Shown here in pieces: positions 19,874 through 28,456 of a stretch of DNA of 64,000 nucleotides. Location of the stretch: the NCBI RefSeq assembly GCF_014196515.1, contig NZ_JACIDV010000007.1, positions 124,001 through 188,000 of the forward strand, written 5' to 3'. Made by a program: the position numbers and the translations under genes. The notes beneath the pieces were generated by a model. It was not told the DNA's origin, ran no database searches, and saw only the letters and a program-made list of their open reading frames with translations. How positions within the stretch are numbered: the first letter of the stretch is position 1; every line of letters begins with the position of its first letter. The DNA comes from Rhizobium skierniewicense. Its GTDB lineage: Bacteria; Pseudomonadota; Alphaproteobacteria; Rhizobiales; Rhizobiaceae.

Positions 19874-20680
19874 TTATTCGCTGTCGGCGTTGTAGAGCAC
19901 TTCAAGCGTCGGGATAGACGTGATGTTGAAGCCACCATCGACATAGTGACATTCTCCCGTCACGCCACGGGACATGTTCGACAGAAGATAGAGCGCCGAG
20001 CCGCCGATGTCTTCGATGTCGGGCGTACGGCGCATCGGCGCGTTCTTCTGGTTCCACGAGAAGATGGCGCGGGCATCCGAGATGCCGGCACCAGCCAATG
20101 TGCGCACGGGGCCTGCGGAGATGGCGTTGACGCGAATGCCCTTTGGACCGTAATCGGCAGCAAGGTAACGTACGGACGCCTCGAGAGCGGCCTTGGCGAC
20201 ACCCATGACATTGTAATTGGGGATGACACGCTGCGACCCGTTATAGGTCAAGGTCAGCATGGAGCCGCCATCGGTCATCAACGCGGCCGCACGCTTGGCG
20301 ATTTCGGTAAACGAGAAGCAGGAAATGACCATGGTCCGCGTGAAATTTTCACGCGTGGTGTTGGCGTAAAGCCCCTTCAACTCGTTCTTGTCGGAAAAGC
20401 CGATGGCGTGAACGACGAAATCCAGCGAACCCCAGCGCTCGCGCACCGCATCGAACAGGGCATCCACGGAGGCCAGATCTTCCACGTCGCAGGGGACGAT
20501 GAAATCGGAGCTGACTTCCGCCGCAAGCGGCTTGACGCGTTTGCCCAGCGCTTCGCCCTGATAGGTAAAGGCAAGTTCCGCACCCTGGGCGGCCAACGCC
20601 TTGGCGATGCCCCAGGCGATGGAGTGGTTGTTCGCGACACCCATGATGAGGCCGCGTTTTCCCTGCATGATGCCATTCAT
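19874..20680 (-). CDS. fabI: Enoyl-[acyl-carrier-protein] reductase (NADH)
   Basis: A 268-residue short-chain dehydrogenase-fold enzyme that reduces the enoyl-ACP double bond in the last step of each fatty-acid elongation round. Marks are the divergent NAD-binding loop GLIMGVANNHSIAWGIAKAL and the catalytic Tyr-x6-Lys in YNVMGVAKAALEAS, with SAGPVRTLA in the substrate loop. I chose the ATG at 20680 (MNGIMQGKRG), which has a GGA site 9 bp upstream; a GTG at 20686 directly after the fabB stop is an alternative. It is the last gene of fabA-fabB-fabI. Confidence 0.94.
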   Translation of the reverse strand: MNGIMQGKRGLIMGVANNHSIAWGIAKALAAQGAELAFTYQGEALGKRVKPLAAEVSSDFIVPCDVEDLASVDALFDAVRERWGSLDFVVHAIGFSDKNELKGLYANTTRENFTRTMVISCFSFTEIAKRAAALMTDGGSMLTLTYNGSQRVIPNYNVMGVAKAALEASVRYLAADYGPKGIRVNAISAGPVRTLAGAGISDARAIFSWNQKNAPMRRTPDIEDIGGSALYLLSNMSRGVTGECHYVDGGFNITSIPTLEVLYNADSE

Positions 20681-20686
20681 AGGCAC

Positions 20687-21910
20687 TTATCCGTTGTAGC
20701 GCTGGAAGACCAGCGTGGCATTGGTGCCGCCAAAGCCGAAGGAGTTCGACAGGACCGTATCGATCTTGGCATCATCGATGCGTTCGCGAACGATGGGCAC
20801 CCCTTCGAATTCGGGATCGAGCGTTTCGATATGGGCGCTTTTGCCGATGAAGCGTTCCTGCATCATCAACAGACCGTAGATAGACTCCTGGACGCCTGCG
20901 GCACCCAGCGAGTGACCCGTCAGCGACTTGGTCGACTGCACATGCGGGATTTTAGAGCCGAACACTTCACGGATTGCGCCGATTTCCTTGCTGTCGCCGA
21001 CAGGTGTGGATGTGCCGTGGGTGTTGATGTAGTCGACTTCACCCTTAACGGTTGCCAGCGCCTGACGCATGCAACGAATGGCGCCTTCGCCCGATGGCGC
21101 AACCATGTCGTAACCATCCGATGTTGCGCCGTAGCCGACGATCTCGGCATAAATCTTGGCGCCGCGCGCCTTGGCATGTTCCAGTTCTTCGAGAACCAGA
21201 ACGCCAGCACCGCCAGCAATGACGAAGCCGTCACGGTTGGCGTCGTAGGCGCGGGACGCGGTGGATGGATTGTCGTTGAACTTGGACGACATCGCGCCCA
21301 TGGCATCGAACAGGTTCGACATCGACCAGTCCAGATCTTCGTGGCCACCGGCAAACATCACGTCCTGCTTGCCCCACTGGATCATTTCGGCGGCATTGCC
21401 GATGCAATGTGCCGAGGTCGAGCAGGCCGACGAGATGGAATAGTTGACGCCGTGGATCTTGAACCAGGTCGCCAGCGTGGCGGATGCCGTGGACGACATG
21501 GCCTTCGGCACGGCGAACGGGCCGATGCGCTTGGGGCTTTTGTTCTTCAGCGTGATGTCGGCAGCCTCAACGATGGTCCGGGTCGAAGGACCGCCAGAAC
21601 CCATGATGATGCCAGTGCGTTCATTGCCGCTGATGACGCTCTCTTCCAGACCGGAATCGGCAATCGCCTGCTTCATGGCAACATGGTTCCACGCGCCGCC
21701 CTGGGACAGGAAGCGCATCGCGCGACGGTCAACCAGATCAGTGGGGTCGAGAGACGGCTTGCCCCAGACCTGGCATTTGAAGCCATGCTCGGCAAAATCC
21801 GGCGAGAATGAAATTCCCGACTTTGCATCTCTCAGGGACGCCGTGACCTCTGCAGCGTCGCTGCCGATCGATGAAACAATACCGAGGCCGGTGACTACAA
21901 CTCTTCTCAT
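20687..21910 (-). CDS. fabB: Beta-ketoacyl-ACP synthase I
   Basis: A 407-residue condensing enzyme that elongates acyl chains and is needed for unsaturated fatty acids. The thiolase-fold catalytic triad is clear: Cys in [10 protein letters not shown], His in [11 protein letters not shown] and His in [12 protein letters not shown]. The C-terminal [14 protein letters not shown] glycine-rich end is standard. It sits between fabA and fabI on the minus strand, the usual rhizobial order for anaerobic-type unsaturated fatty acid synthesis. Confidence 0.96.
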   Translation of the reverse strand: MRRVVVTGLGIVSSIGSDAAEVTASLRDAKSGISFSPDFAEHGFKCQVWGKPSLDPTDLVDRRAMRFLSQGGAWNHVAMKQAIADSGLEESVISGNERTGIIMGSGGPSTRTIVEAADITLKNKSPKRIGPFAVPKAMSSTASATLATWFKIHGVNYSISSACSTSAHCIGNAAEMIQWGKQDVMFAGGHEDLDWSMSNLFDAMGAMSSKFNDNPSTASRAYDANRDGFVIAGGAGVLVLEELEHAKARGAKIYAEIVGYGATSDGYDMVAPSGEGAIRCMRQALATVKGEVDYINTHGTSTPVGDSKEIGAIREVFGSKIPHVQSTKSLTGHSLGAAGVQESIYGLLMMQERFIGKSAHIETLDPEFEGVPIVRERIDDAKIDTVLSNSFGFGGTNATLVFQRYNG

Positions 21911-21992
21911 GAAGTTGACCTTTTCTGTGTTTGCCGCGCGAGGGGTTCAGGTGCGACGTGGCATTGGCCACCCCTCACCGAACGATCAGGGG

Positions 21993-22508
21993 TCAGGCGG
22001 TCTTTTCCTTGGACAGACCGACACGCAGGTCCGACGCTTGATAAATGGTTTCGCCATCGGCTTTCAGCCAGCCATCGGCCGTACCGAGAACAAGGCGACC
22101 GCGCATGACGCGCTTGAAATCGATGCCGTATTGCAAAAGCTTGGTTTCAGGGCGCACCATGCCTTTGAACTTCACCTCGCCGGTAGACAGCGCCATGCCA
22201 CGCCCCTCTTCGCCCAGCCAGCCGAGGAAAAAGCCGGTCAGCTGCCACATGCCATCGAGACCGAGGCAGCCGGGCATGATGGGGTTGCCCTGGAAGTGGC
22301 AGGGGAAATACCAGTCATCCGGCGACACGTCGTATTCGGCACGGATAAAACCCTTGTCGTGGGCACCACCGGTTTCGGAGATTTCCGTGATACGATGAAC
22401 CATGAGCATAGGAGGCAGAGGAAGCTGTGCATTGCCGGGGCCAAACAGTTCGCCACGTCCACAAGACAGAATTTCCTCGTAATTGTAGCTCGATTGCCTC
22501 GTTGTCAT
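21993..22508 (-). CDS. fabA: 3-hydroxydecanoyl-ACP dehydratase/isomerase
   Basis: A 171-residue hot-dog-fold enzyme that dehydrates 3-hydroxydecanoyl-ACP and isomerises trans-2-decenoyl-ACP to cis-3-decenoyl-ACP, the branch point to unsaturated fatty acids. The active-site His is in [20 protein letters not shown], with the partner Asp in [11 protein letters not shown]. The start [19 protein letters not shown] is typical. It is the first gene of fabA-fabB-fabI and is divergent from irr. Confidence 0.97.
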   Translation of the reverse strand: MTTRQSSYNYEEILSCGRGELFGPGNAQLPLPPMLMVHRITEISETGGAHDKGFIRAEYDVSPDDWYFPCHFQGNPIMPGCLGLDGMWQLTGFFLGWLGEEGRGMALSTGEVKFKGMVRPETKLLQYGIDFKRVMRGRLVLGTADGWLKADGETIYQASDLRVGLSKEKTA

Positions 22509-22810
22509 GTCGTATCCAATTCCCCGTTTACACGCTTTGAAAGACTTCTGTAGAGCAAGTTAGGTTCAAAATGAAGCGCCACAAGGGCAACTTACATGTC
22601 TAGTTGCTCATGCTTTTGGCCGAAGCCTGCCTTAACATGGCGCCCGCATACAGGAAGCGTAAGGCCTGAACCAGAGGAAATTTGTAAAAATCCCCGCTTT
22701 ACAGCCGATCGCGGCGCAGCATTCTACCGGAATCTATTGAAAGCCGGACGCGTAAAAGTTATATGCTTGTTAGATTGGGTTTAATCCACCGGTTTTGAGG
22801 CCGTGTTTTT
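22509..22810. other. 302-bp divergent intergenic region, fabA / irr
   Basis: No gene seen. It holds the irr promoter at 22737-22765 and, on the minus strand, a weak fabA promoter candidate (CTTGTG, 17 bp, TAACTT) about 60 bp before fabA. An inverted repeat GCAACT (22587-22592) and AGTTGC (22602-22607) with a 9-bp spacer lies upstream of that candidate. I searched by eye for a RirA-type TGA-N9-TCA box and found none. Confidence 0.45.
22737..22765 (+). promoter_or_regulatory. Candidate irr promoter
   Basis: TTGAAA at 22737-22742 and TATATG at 22760-22765 are separated by 17 bp, a good housekeeping-type promoter 46 bp before the irr start. No start-site data are available, so this is a sequence match only. 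Confidence 0.5.
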
Positions 22811-23230
22811 ATGACATTCGACGCTACATTGGATATCGGAACGAGATTGCGCCGCTTTGGCCTGCGACCCACACGTCAGCGTGTGGCTCTGGGCGATCTG
22901 CTCTTCGCCAAGGGTGACCGCCACTTGACTGTCGAGGAGTTGCACGACGAGGCCGTCAATGCCGGCGTGCCGATTTCGCTCGCCACCGTCTACAACACCC
23001 TGCATCAATTCACAGAAGCTGGCATCATCCGCGTTCTCGCCGTCGAGGGCGCCAAGACCTACTTCGATACGAATGTCTCGGATCATCACCACTTCTTCGT
23101 CGAAGGTGAGAACGAGGTTCTCGATATTCCCGTCAACAATCTGGAGATCGGCAATCTGCCGGAACCGCCAGAGGGCATGGAAATCGCTCATGTTGACGTG
23201 GTGATCCGCCTTCGCCGCAAGCGCGGCTGA
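22811..23230 (+). CDS. irr: Iron response regulator Irr (Fur family)
   Basis: A 139-residue Fur-superfamily regulator that in rhizobia responds to haem and represses iron-using genes when iron is scarce. The N-terminal winged helix includes LRPTRQRVALGDLLF and the recognition helix ISLATVYNTLHQFTEAG. The HHH triplet at residues 92-94 (SDHHHFFVE) is the haem-binding site of this family. There are no cysteines at all, so it lacks the N-terminal Cys-Pro haem regulatory motif of the Bradyrhizobium protein, as is usual for Rhizobiaceae Irr. It is divergent from fabA, a conserved neighbourhood. Confidence 0.95.
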   Translation: MTFDATLDIGTRLRRFGLRPTRQRVALGDLLFAKGDRHLTVEELHDEAVNAGVPISLATVYNTLHQFTEAGIIRVLAVEGAKTYFDTNVSDHHHFFVEGENEVLDIPVNNLEIGNLPEPPEGMEIAHVDVVIRLRRKRG

Positions 23231-23274
23231 GGCCTTCCTTTTACAGGACAAAGCCTTCAAGCGTCACGGACCGA

Positions 23275-24324
23275 TCAGTTGGACGGGCCGTCATTGAAGC
23301 CGACTTCATCCACCAGTTCAGACGCCTGCTTGCGGTGCGCAGCAATTTCGGTCAATGACAGGCTATCCGGCTTGATCGGTCCAAAATTCTTGACAACGTC
23401 GGATGGTTGCGCGCCCGGCAGGACAGGATATTCGAAGACCTGCTTGGCATAGATTTCCTGGGCTTTGCCGGAGGCCAGAAATTCCATCAGCTTCAAGGCA
23501 TTGTCCCTGTTGGGCGCATATTTCGTCATCGCAACGCCCGAGATGTTGACGTGTGTGCCGCGATCCTGCGCATTCGGGAAGATGACGCGCACCGCATTGC
23601 CCCAGACCTTTTCCTCAGGTTCCTGGTCATTGGTCAGCATCAGCCCAACATAATAGGTGTTGCCCAATGCGATATCGCATTCACCCGAATAGATGGATTT
23701 CGCCTGGCTGCGGTCGGTGCCATCGGGCTTGCGGGCCAGATTGTTCTTCAAGCCCGTCAGCCATGTACGCGTATAATCCAGGCCGTGATGGGCGATCATG
23801 GATGCAAACAGCGCGATATTGTAGGAGTGCTGGCCATCACGAATGCAGATCTTGCCTTTCCACTTCGGATCGGCAAGCTCCTCATAGGTGATATCCTTCT
23901 GGCTGACGCGGTCTTTCGAGGCGTAGACGACGCGGCCTCGCGTGGTCAGGCCGAACCATTCGCCTTCCGGGTCGCGAAGATTGGCGGGAATATCCTTTTC
24001 GATCACCGGATCGTTCAGGACCGGTTGTGTCACCTTGCCTTCCTTGGCCTCCACAAGGCGGGCAATATCTACCGTGAGCAGAATGTCGGCGGGTGAATTC
24101 ACGCCTTCTGCCTGGATGCGCTCGACCAGACCCTTGTCCAGAAACAGCACATTGGCCTCGATGCCGGTCTCCTTGGTGAAGGCGTCCAGCAGCGGCTGAA
24201 TGAGTTCGGGCTGGCGATAGGAGTAGACGTTGACTTCGCCACCTGCGACAGCTGTGGACATTCCGCAACCGATAACCGATGTCGTGGCTGCAATTGCACA
24301 AAATATCGACTTCACGCTTGCCAT
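23275..24324 (-). CDS. Periplasmic iron(III)-binding protein of an ABC transporter
   Basis: A 349-residue FbpA/AfuA/FutA-type binding protein for ferric iron. A signal peptide (residues 1 to about 26, ending AVAGG) is followed by VNVYSYRQPELIQPLLDAF, the usual ferric-binding N-terminus, and a double-tyrosine metal site in GNTYYVGLM. I chose the ATG at 24324 because it gives a clean signal peptide. No permease or ATPase gene lies next to it. It is divergent from rirA with 174 bp between, which fits iron control. The short tail after the family C-terminus is unremarkable. Confidence 0.9.
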   Translation of the reverse strand: MASVKSIFCAIAATTSVIGCGMSTAVAGGEVNVYSYRQPELIQPLLDAFTKETGIEANVLFLDKGLVERIQAEGVNSPADILLTVDIARLVEAKEGKVTQPVLNDPVIEKDIPANLRDPEGEWFGLTTRGRVVYASKDRVSQKDITYEELADPKWKGKICIRDGQHSYNIALFASMIAHHGLDYTRTWLTGLKNNLARKPDGTDRSQAKSIYSGECDIALGNTYYVGLMLTNDQEPEEKVWGNAVRVIFPNAQDRGTHVNISGVAMTKYAPNRDNALKLMEFLASGKAQEIYAKQVFEYPVLPGAQPSDVVKNFGPIKPDSLSLTEIAAHRKQASELVDEVGFNDGPSN

Positions 24325-24432
24325 GGGGCACGCCTCCGGTAGATTGGATTCTTGAGTTGTTTGTTCATGAATCACAGCAGGCGGTCAACAGGACAATTGA
24401 AGGATCGGAAATCTCCCGGAGAATTTTTTATT

Positions 24433-24449
24433 TCTGGAATTGTTCTAAA
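24433..24449. promoter_or_regulatory. Irr-box-like (ICE-like) half-dyad over the rirA -35
   Basis: The 17-bp site reads TCTGGAA, TTG, TTCTAAA. The right half is a full TTCTAAA and the left half matches its mirror TTTAGAA at five of seven positions. Irr-binding iron control elements in rhizobia are described as TTTAGAA-type inverted repeats. The site covers the -35 of the rirA promoter, where Irr would repress rirA in low iron. The match is by eye. Confidence 0.45.
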
Positions 24450-24468
24450 GTAAAATAACGACTATATG
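24440..24468 (+). promoter_or_regulatory. Candidate rirA promoter
   Basis: TTGTTC at 24440-24445 and TATATG at 24463-24468 with exactly 17 bp between them. Transcription would begin near 24475, giving a leader of about 24 bases before the rirA ATG. Confidence 0.55.
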
Positions 24469-24488
24469 ACTCCACATTACTGGAGTCA
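24467..24488. promoter_or_regulatory. Perfect 8-bp dyad over the rirA -10/start site
   Basis: TGACTCCA (24467-24474) and TGGAGTCA (24481-24488) form a perfect inverted repeat with a 6-bp spacer, 10 bp before the rirA start codon. It overlaps the end of the -10 and the predicted start site, and its right arm abuts the ribosome site AGGAG. It looks like an operator for a dimeric regulator; autoregulation by RirA is one option. It does not fit the TGA-N9-TCA iron box. Confidence 0.6.
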
Positions 24489-24498
24489 GGAGATCAGC

Positions 24499-24987
24499 AT
24501 GCGTTTGACCAAACAGACCAACTATGCCGTCCGCATGTTGATGTATTGCGCCGCCAATGACGGCAACCTCAGCCGCATCCCGGAAATCGCCAAGGCTTAC
24601 GGTGTCTCCGAACTGTTCCTCTTCAAGATTTTGCAGCCGCTCAACAAGGCCGGCCTGGTTGAGACCGTGCGCGGTCGCAATGGCGGCGTCAAGCTTGGCA
24701 AGCCCGCCGAAAAGATCAGCCTGTTCGATGTCGTCAAGGTGACGGAAGACAGCTTTGCCATGGCGGAATGCTTCGAAGACGGTGCCGTGGAATGCCCGCT
24801 GGTGGATAGCTGCGGTCTGAACTCTGCGCTGCGCAAGGCGCTCAACGCTTTCTTCGACGTCCTGACACAATATTCCATCGACGATCTCGTCAAGGCCCGT
24901 CCGCAGATCAGTTTCCTGCTCGGCCTCGAAGACACCATGGCCAAGCGCCGTCCGCCTCGCGTCGTGGCGGCTGCTCCGGCAGCCTGA
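24499..24987 (+). CDS. rirA: Rhizobial iron regulator RirA (Rrf2 family)
   Basis: A 162-residue Rrf2-family repressor that senses iron through an Fe-S cluster and shuts iron-uptake genes in high iron. The N-terminal helix-turn-helix is RLTKQTNYAVRMLMYCAAND to LQPLNKAGLVETVRGRNGG. The cluster cysteines fall at residues 91, 99 and 105, the exact positions known for RirA. A fourth Cys at residue 17 lies in the first helix. I chose the ATG at 24499 with AGGAG upstream because it gives the family start; the longer frame includes the operator dyad. The Ala-Pro-rich tail is variable in the family. A terminator follows at 25018. Confidence 0.96.
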   Translation: MRLTKQTNYAVRMLMYCAANDGNLSRIPEIAKAYGVSELFLFKILQPLNKAGLVETVRGRNGGVKLGKPAEKISLFDVVKVTEDSFAMAECFEDGAVECPLVDSCGLNSALRKALNAFFDVLTQYSIDDLVKARPQISFLLGLEDTMAKRRPPRVVAAAPAA

Positions 24988-25017
24988 GCCTGAAGCGTCC
25001 CTGTCGAGATTTTTCAG

Positions 25018-25050
25018 CCCGCGGACATCGTTCGCGGGTTTTCTGTTTTT
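25018..25050 (+). terminator. Rho-independent terminator of rirA
   Basis: CCCGCG (25018-25023) and CGCGGG (25033-25038) form the stem with a 9-nt loop, followed by TTTTCTGTTTTT. It lies 30 bp after the rirA stop. Confidence 0.85.
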
Positions 25051-25147
25051 AAGACACATGCGGTTGACGGTTGCGCCTCAAAAGGCACAGTTGCATCTCG
25101 GTAGCCTCACCGTCCGATTCTTTCCCGCCAATTCCCATCCCGTAAGC

Positions 25148-26188
25148 ATGATGACCAAGCCAGACCTCCAAAGCTTTCTCCTCACGGCCTTCGTCGGCAG
25201 CATCGGTGCTCTCATCGCGTCTCTGATCGGACTGCCCGCGCCGTTTCTCTGCGGCCCGGCGCTTGCCGTCACGCTGGCGGGATTGTCGGGGCTGCGACTT
25301 TCGGTGCCCCAGATGCTGCGCAATGCCACCTTCGTCGTCGTTGGCATTTCCATGGGAACGAGCGTAACGCCGGAGGTCATCGATGCCGCCAAAACCTGGC
25401 CGCTGAGCTTCGTCGCGGTGCTGGCAACCGTCGTTCTTCTGCTCTACGTCGCCTATTGGATCTTGCACTTCGGCTTTGGTTATGACCGCACCACAGCCAT
25501 GCTGGGCGCATCACCGGGCCATCTCAGCTACATCATCAGCCTGACGGCAGAAACAAAAAGCGATCTGGCGACCGTCAGCGTCATCCAGAGCGTGCGCGTT
25601 CTGGCCCTCACTCTCGCCGTGCCGGTCATTGTCGAATATCTCGATCTGATCAGCATCGAACCTTTGATCCTGGCGCCGCCGATGCCACCGATGGTGCTGG
25701 CTTTGACAGTTCTGGCGTCACTGGCTGTCGGGTGGGTTTTCATGCGCTGGCGCTTTCCCGCAGCCCTGCTGCTCGGTGGCGTCGCCGTCTCCATCGGCAT
25801 TCACATCACCGGACTGACGAGCGGTGGCGTGCCGGGTTGGCTGAGCCAGCCGACCTATATCATTTTGGGCAGCCTGATTGGCACGCGGTTTACCCGCTCT
25901 TCGCTTCGGGACATGAAAATGGCCTTCGTGGCGGGCGGCGTCGTGACCGTGGCTGTGATGTTGCTGGCCTGTCTTGCCGCCGTTGCGGTCTCCAAAATGA
26001 CGGGCGTTCCGCTCAATGCGGTGATGATTGCCTTCGCGCCGGGCGGTCTCGAAACAATGGCCGCCATGGCGGTCATGATGCACGCCGACACGGCCTATGT
26101 CGGTGCCCATCACGTTCTGCGCCTGCTGTTTCTCTCCGTTCTCATGCCGCTCGTCATGGGCAAGGACGCGCGCAGAAAATCGGACTGA
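25148..26188 (+). CDS. AbrB-family (AmoA-domain, PF05145) membrane protein
   Basis: A 346-residue integral membrane protein made of two similar halves, each with several helices and a GLPAPFLCGPALAV-type or RWRFPAALLLGGVAVSIGIH-type start. The family is often misnamed ammonia monooxygenase or AbrB transcriptional regulator; it is a putative transporter with no proven substrate. Glycine-rich substrate-loop-like blocks are GASPGHLSYIISL in the first half and FAPGGLETMAAMAVMM in the second. I chose the ATG at 25148 over a longer frame, which would run back into the rirA terminator zone. It appears to be a single gene. Confidence 0.85.
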   Translation: MMTKPDLQSFLLTAFVGSIGALIASLIGLPAPFLCGPALAVTLAGLSGLRLSVPQMLRNATFVVVGISMGTSVTPEVIDAAKTWPLSFVAVLATVVLLLYVAYWILHFGFGYDRTTAMLGASPGHLSYIISLTAETKSDLATVSVIQSVRVLALTLAVPVIVEYLDLISIEPLILAPPMPPMVLALTVLASLAVGWVFMRWRFPAALLLGGVAVSIGIHITGLTSGGVPGWLSQPTYIILGSLIGTRFTRSSLRDMKMAFVAGGVVTVAVMLLACLAAVAVSKMTGVPLNAVMIAFAPGGLETMAAMAVMMHADTAYVGAHHVLRLLFLSVLMPLVMGKDARRKSD

Positions 26189-26353
26189 GACGACGCCTAA
26201 GGATCCTGCATTAGGCAATACGTATAAATCGCCATCGCGCATGCAACCTTTCGATCTCTTTTTCGTTACCGCCACTTGAATTGGAGACCGTCGCAATCGC
26301 ATTGCGCAGAGACGATTTCCGGGAATTCCCCCGTATCCTGTTGGAGATGCTTG

Positions 26354-27265
26354 ATGAAGCGTTTGATGAAACTCACCGGCGCAGGATTTGCGCTCGCACT
26401 TTATGCATCCATCGCACAGGCGCAGGTCGTCGTTTCATCCAAGATCGATACGGAAGGTTCCGTCCTCGGCAACATCATCATGACTGTGCTGAGCAAGAAC
26501 GACATCGAAACCACAGACCGCATTCAGCTTGGTGCTACCCCCGTTGTGCGCAAGGCGATTACGGCTGGCGAAATCGACATCTATCCCGAGTACACGGGCA
26601 ATGCCGCCTACTTCTTCGAAAAGGCAAACGATCCTCTCTGGAAAGATGCGGCAAAGGCCTACGAGGAAGCCAAGACGCTGGACTTCAACGCCAACAAGAT
26701 CGTCTGGCTGACGCCGTCTCCCGCCAACAACACCTGGGGCATTGCCGTTCGCAAGGATGTGGCCGAAAAGAACAATCTGAAGACACTCAGCGACTTCGGC
26801 AAATATATCGCCGGTGGTGGTCAGGTCGTGCTCGCTGCCTCCTCCGAGTTCGTAAACTCTGCCGCGGCCCTTCCCGCATTCCAGAAGACCTACGGCTTCA
26901 CGCTGAAGGCGGATCAACTGATCACGCTTGCCGGTGGGGATACCTCCGCGACGATTGCGGCGGCTGCCAACCAGACCAACAATGTCAACGCAGCCATGGT
27001 CTACGGAACCGATGGCGGCATCGCACCATCCGGTCTCGTCGTTCTGGAGGACGACAAGAACGTACAGCCCGTTTACCAGCCAGCGCCGGTCGTGCGCGAA
27101 GAGGTTTTGAAAAAGCACCCTGAAATCGAAACCCTGTTGAAGCCGGTGTTCGAAAAGCTCGATCTGACCACACTTCAGGAGTTGAACGGCCGTGTGCAGG
27201 TGGGTGGTGAGCAGGCGAAGACGGTTGCCCTGGACTTCCTGACGAAAAACGGCTTCGTAAAATAA
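26354..27265 (+). CDS. Osmoprotectant (glycine betaine/choline-type) ABC transporter binding protein
   Basis: A 303-residue periplasmic binding protein of the OpuAC/OsmF (YehZ) type. A signal peptide ends at AQAQ near residue 23. The mature part begins VVVSSKIDTEGSVLGNIIMT, with the ITAGEIDIYPEYTGNAAYFF block typical of this family. I chose the ATG at 26354, which has GGAG 7 bp upstream; the in-frame ATG at 26366 is possible. It heads a complete four-gene transporter (binding protein, permease, ATPase, permease), 9 bp before the first permease. The real ligand is not shown by sequence; E. coli OsmF-type systems bind betaines weakly. Confidence 0.88.
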   Translation: MKRLMKLTGAGFALALYASIAQAQVVVSSKIDTEGSVLGNIIMTVLSKNDIETTDRIQLGATPVVRKAITAGEIDIYPEYTGNAAYFFEKANDPLWKDAAKAYEEAKTLDFNANKIVWLTPSPANNTWGIAVRKDVAEKNNLKTLSDFGKYIAGGGQVVLAASSEFVNSAAALPAFQKTYGFTLKADQLITLAGGDTSATIAAAANQTNNVNAAMVYGTDGGIAPSGLVVLEDDKNVQPVYQPAPVVREEVLKKHPEIETLLKPVFEKLDLTTLQELNGRVQVGGEQAKTVALDFLTKNGFVK

Positions 27266-27274
27266 GGGGCGGCC

Positions 27275-28456
27275 TTGCAACGCGCCTCGCACTGGCCCTT
27301 CCCATACTATGATAAGGTCGGAGCGCTGATCGCTGCGCTCCTCGCCTATGCTCTCTTTGCTCTTCCATTCGCAACCTTTCGGGCCAACCGTATCGTTCCG
27401 GGGGACGTTCGCAGCGTTTTGGACGCCCTTCCCCGGACATGGGCCTACGCGCTCTACGCACTGATCGGCATCACGGTCTGCTGTGCGTTTTTTCGGAACG
27501 ATGCACGGCTGCGGCTTGGTCTGGCATTGGTGGGTCTTGCCGCTCTGGCGCTGGCCATCGGTAGCGCTGCATCCCATCTGACGCCCGTCGATAACAGCTA
27601 TGCGCGGGTATCGCCCGCCAGCGGTTTCTGGTTGCTGGCATCGGGCCTGATCCTGATGGCGACGGATGCAATCGCGCGGCTCAATCCTCGCCCCGCATTA
27701 CGGATCGTGCTGCTCTTCCTAGCGCTAGGTGTGGTCGCAGCCACACTCATATCCGGGCAATGGGACGCCCTGTCGGTCATGAAGGAATATGAAAACCGGC
27801 GGGACATCTTCTGGACTGAGGCCGGGCGTCACATCCAGCTTGCCATCGGCTCACTCTTTGCGGCGACACTTGTCGGTATTCCCCTGGGCGTCCTCTGCTA
27901 TAAGGTCGATCGTCTGCGCGCGGGCGTGTTGAACAGTCTCAACATCGTACAGACCATTCCCTCCATCGCACTGTTTGGTCTTCTGATCGCCCCTTTGGGC
28001 TGGGTCGCCGCGAATATTCCCGGTGCGTCCGAAATCGGCATTCGCGGCATCGGCATGGCGCCCGCATTCGTGGCGTTGCTTTTATACTCGCTGCTGCCCG
28101 TCGTTTCCAACACGGTCGTGGGGCTGAAGGGCGTCTCGAATGCTGTGCGGGAAGCTGCACGCGGTCTTGGCATGACAGCGACGCAACGGCTCTTCAAAAT
28201 CGACTTTCCGCTAGCCCTGCCCATCATACTCACCGGTATTCGCATCGTTCTCGTCCAGAACATCGGGCTTGCGACGATAGCAGCGCTGATCGGCGGCGGC
28301 GGATTTGGCGTCTTTGTGTTTCAAGGCATCGGGCAGACGGCCATGGATCTGGTTTTGCTCGGCACCATTCCGACCGTCATTCTGGGCTTTACCGCAGCCA
28401 TCCTTCTCAACGCCATCATCGAGAGCAATCTCTTCAACAGGGGAAGCAGGGCATGA
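27275..28456 (+). CDS. Osmoprotectant-type ABC permease, long form with extra N-terminal helices
   Basis: A 393-residue YehY-like permease. The start is TTG at 27275, preceded by AAGGGGCGG. Residues 1 to about 165 hold about five helices (for example LIAALLAYALFALPFATF and LGLALVGLAALALAIGSAA) that are not part of the standard permease core. The C-terminal part is the normal BPD-type domain with IVQTIPSIALFGLLIAPLGW and the ATPase-docking loop EAARGLGMTATQRLFKIDFP. The 3' end overlaps the ATPase gene by 4 bp. Confidence 0.9.
   Translation: MQRASHWPFPYYDKVGALIAALLAYALFALPFATFRANRIVPGDVRSVLDALPRTWAYALYALIGITVCCAFFRNDARLRLGLALVGLAALALAIGSAASHLTPVDNSYARVSPASGFWLLASGLILMATDAIARLNPRPALRIVLLFLALGVVAATLISGQWDALSVMKEYENRRDIFWTEAGRHIQLAIGSLFAATLVGIPLGVLCYKVDRLRAGVLNSLNIVQTIPSIALFGLLIAPLGWVAANIPGASEIGIRGIGMAPAFVALLLYSLLPVVSNTVVGLKGVSNAVREAARGLGMTATQRLFKIDFPLALPIILTGIRIVLVQNIGLATIAALIGGGGFGVFVFQGIGQTAMDLVLLGTIPTVILGFTAAILLNAIIESNLFNRGSRA

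Noticed and set aside
19736..21811. Open frame of about 690 codons opposite fabI and fabB
   Set aside because: It spans two well-supported genes on the other strand, includes the intergenic terminator, and has no recognisable domain.
22509..22810. Search for a RirA iron box (TGA-N9-TCA) upstream of irr
   Set aside because: No match found by eye in the 302-bp region, although RirA control of irr is known in relatives; left as not seen.
26193..26214. Inverted repeat GCCTAA/TTAGGC after the AbrB-family gene
   Set aside because: Only 6-bp arms with a 10-bp spacer and no T run; too weak to call a terminator.
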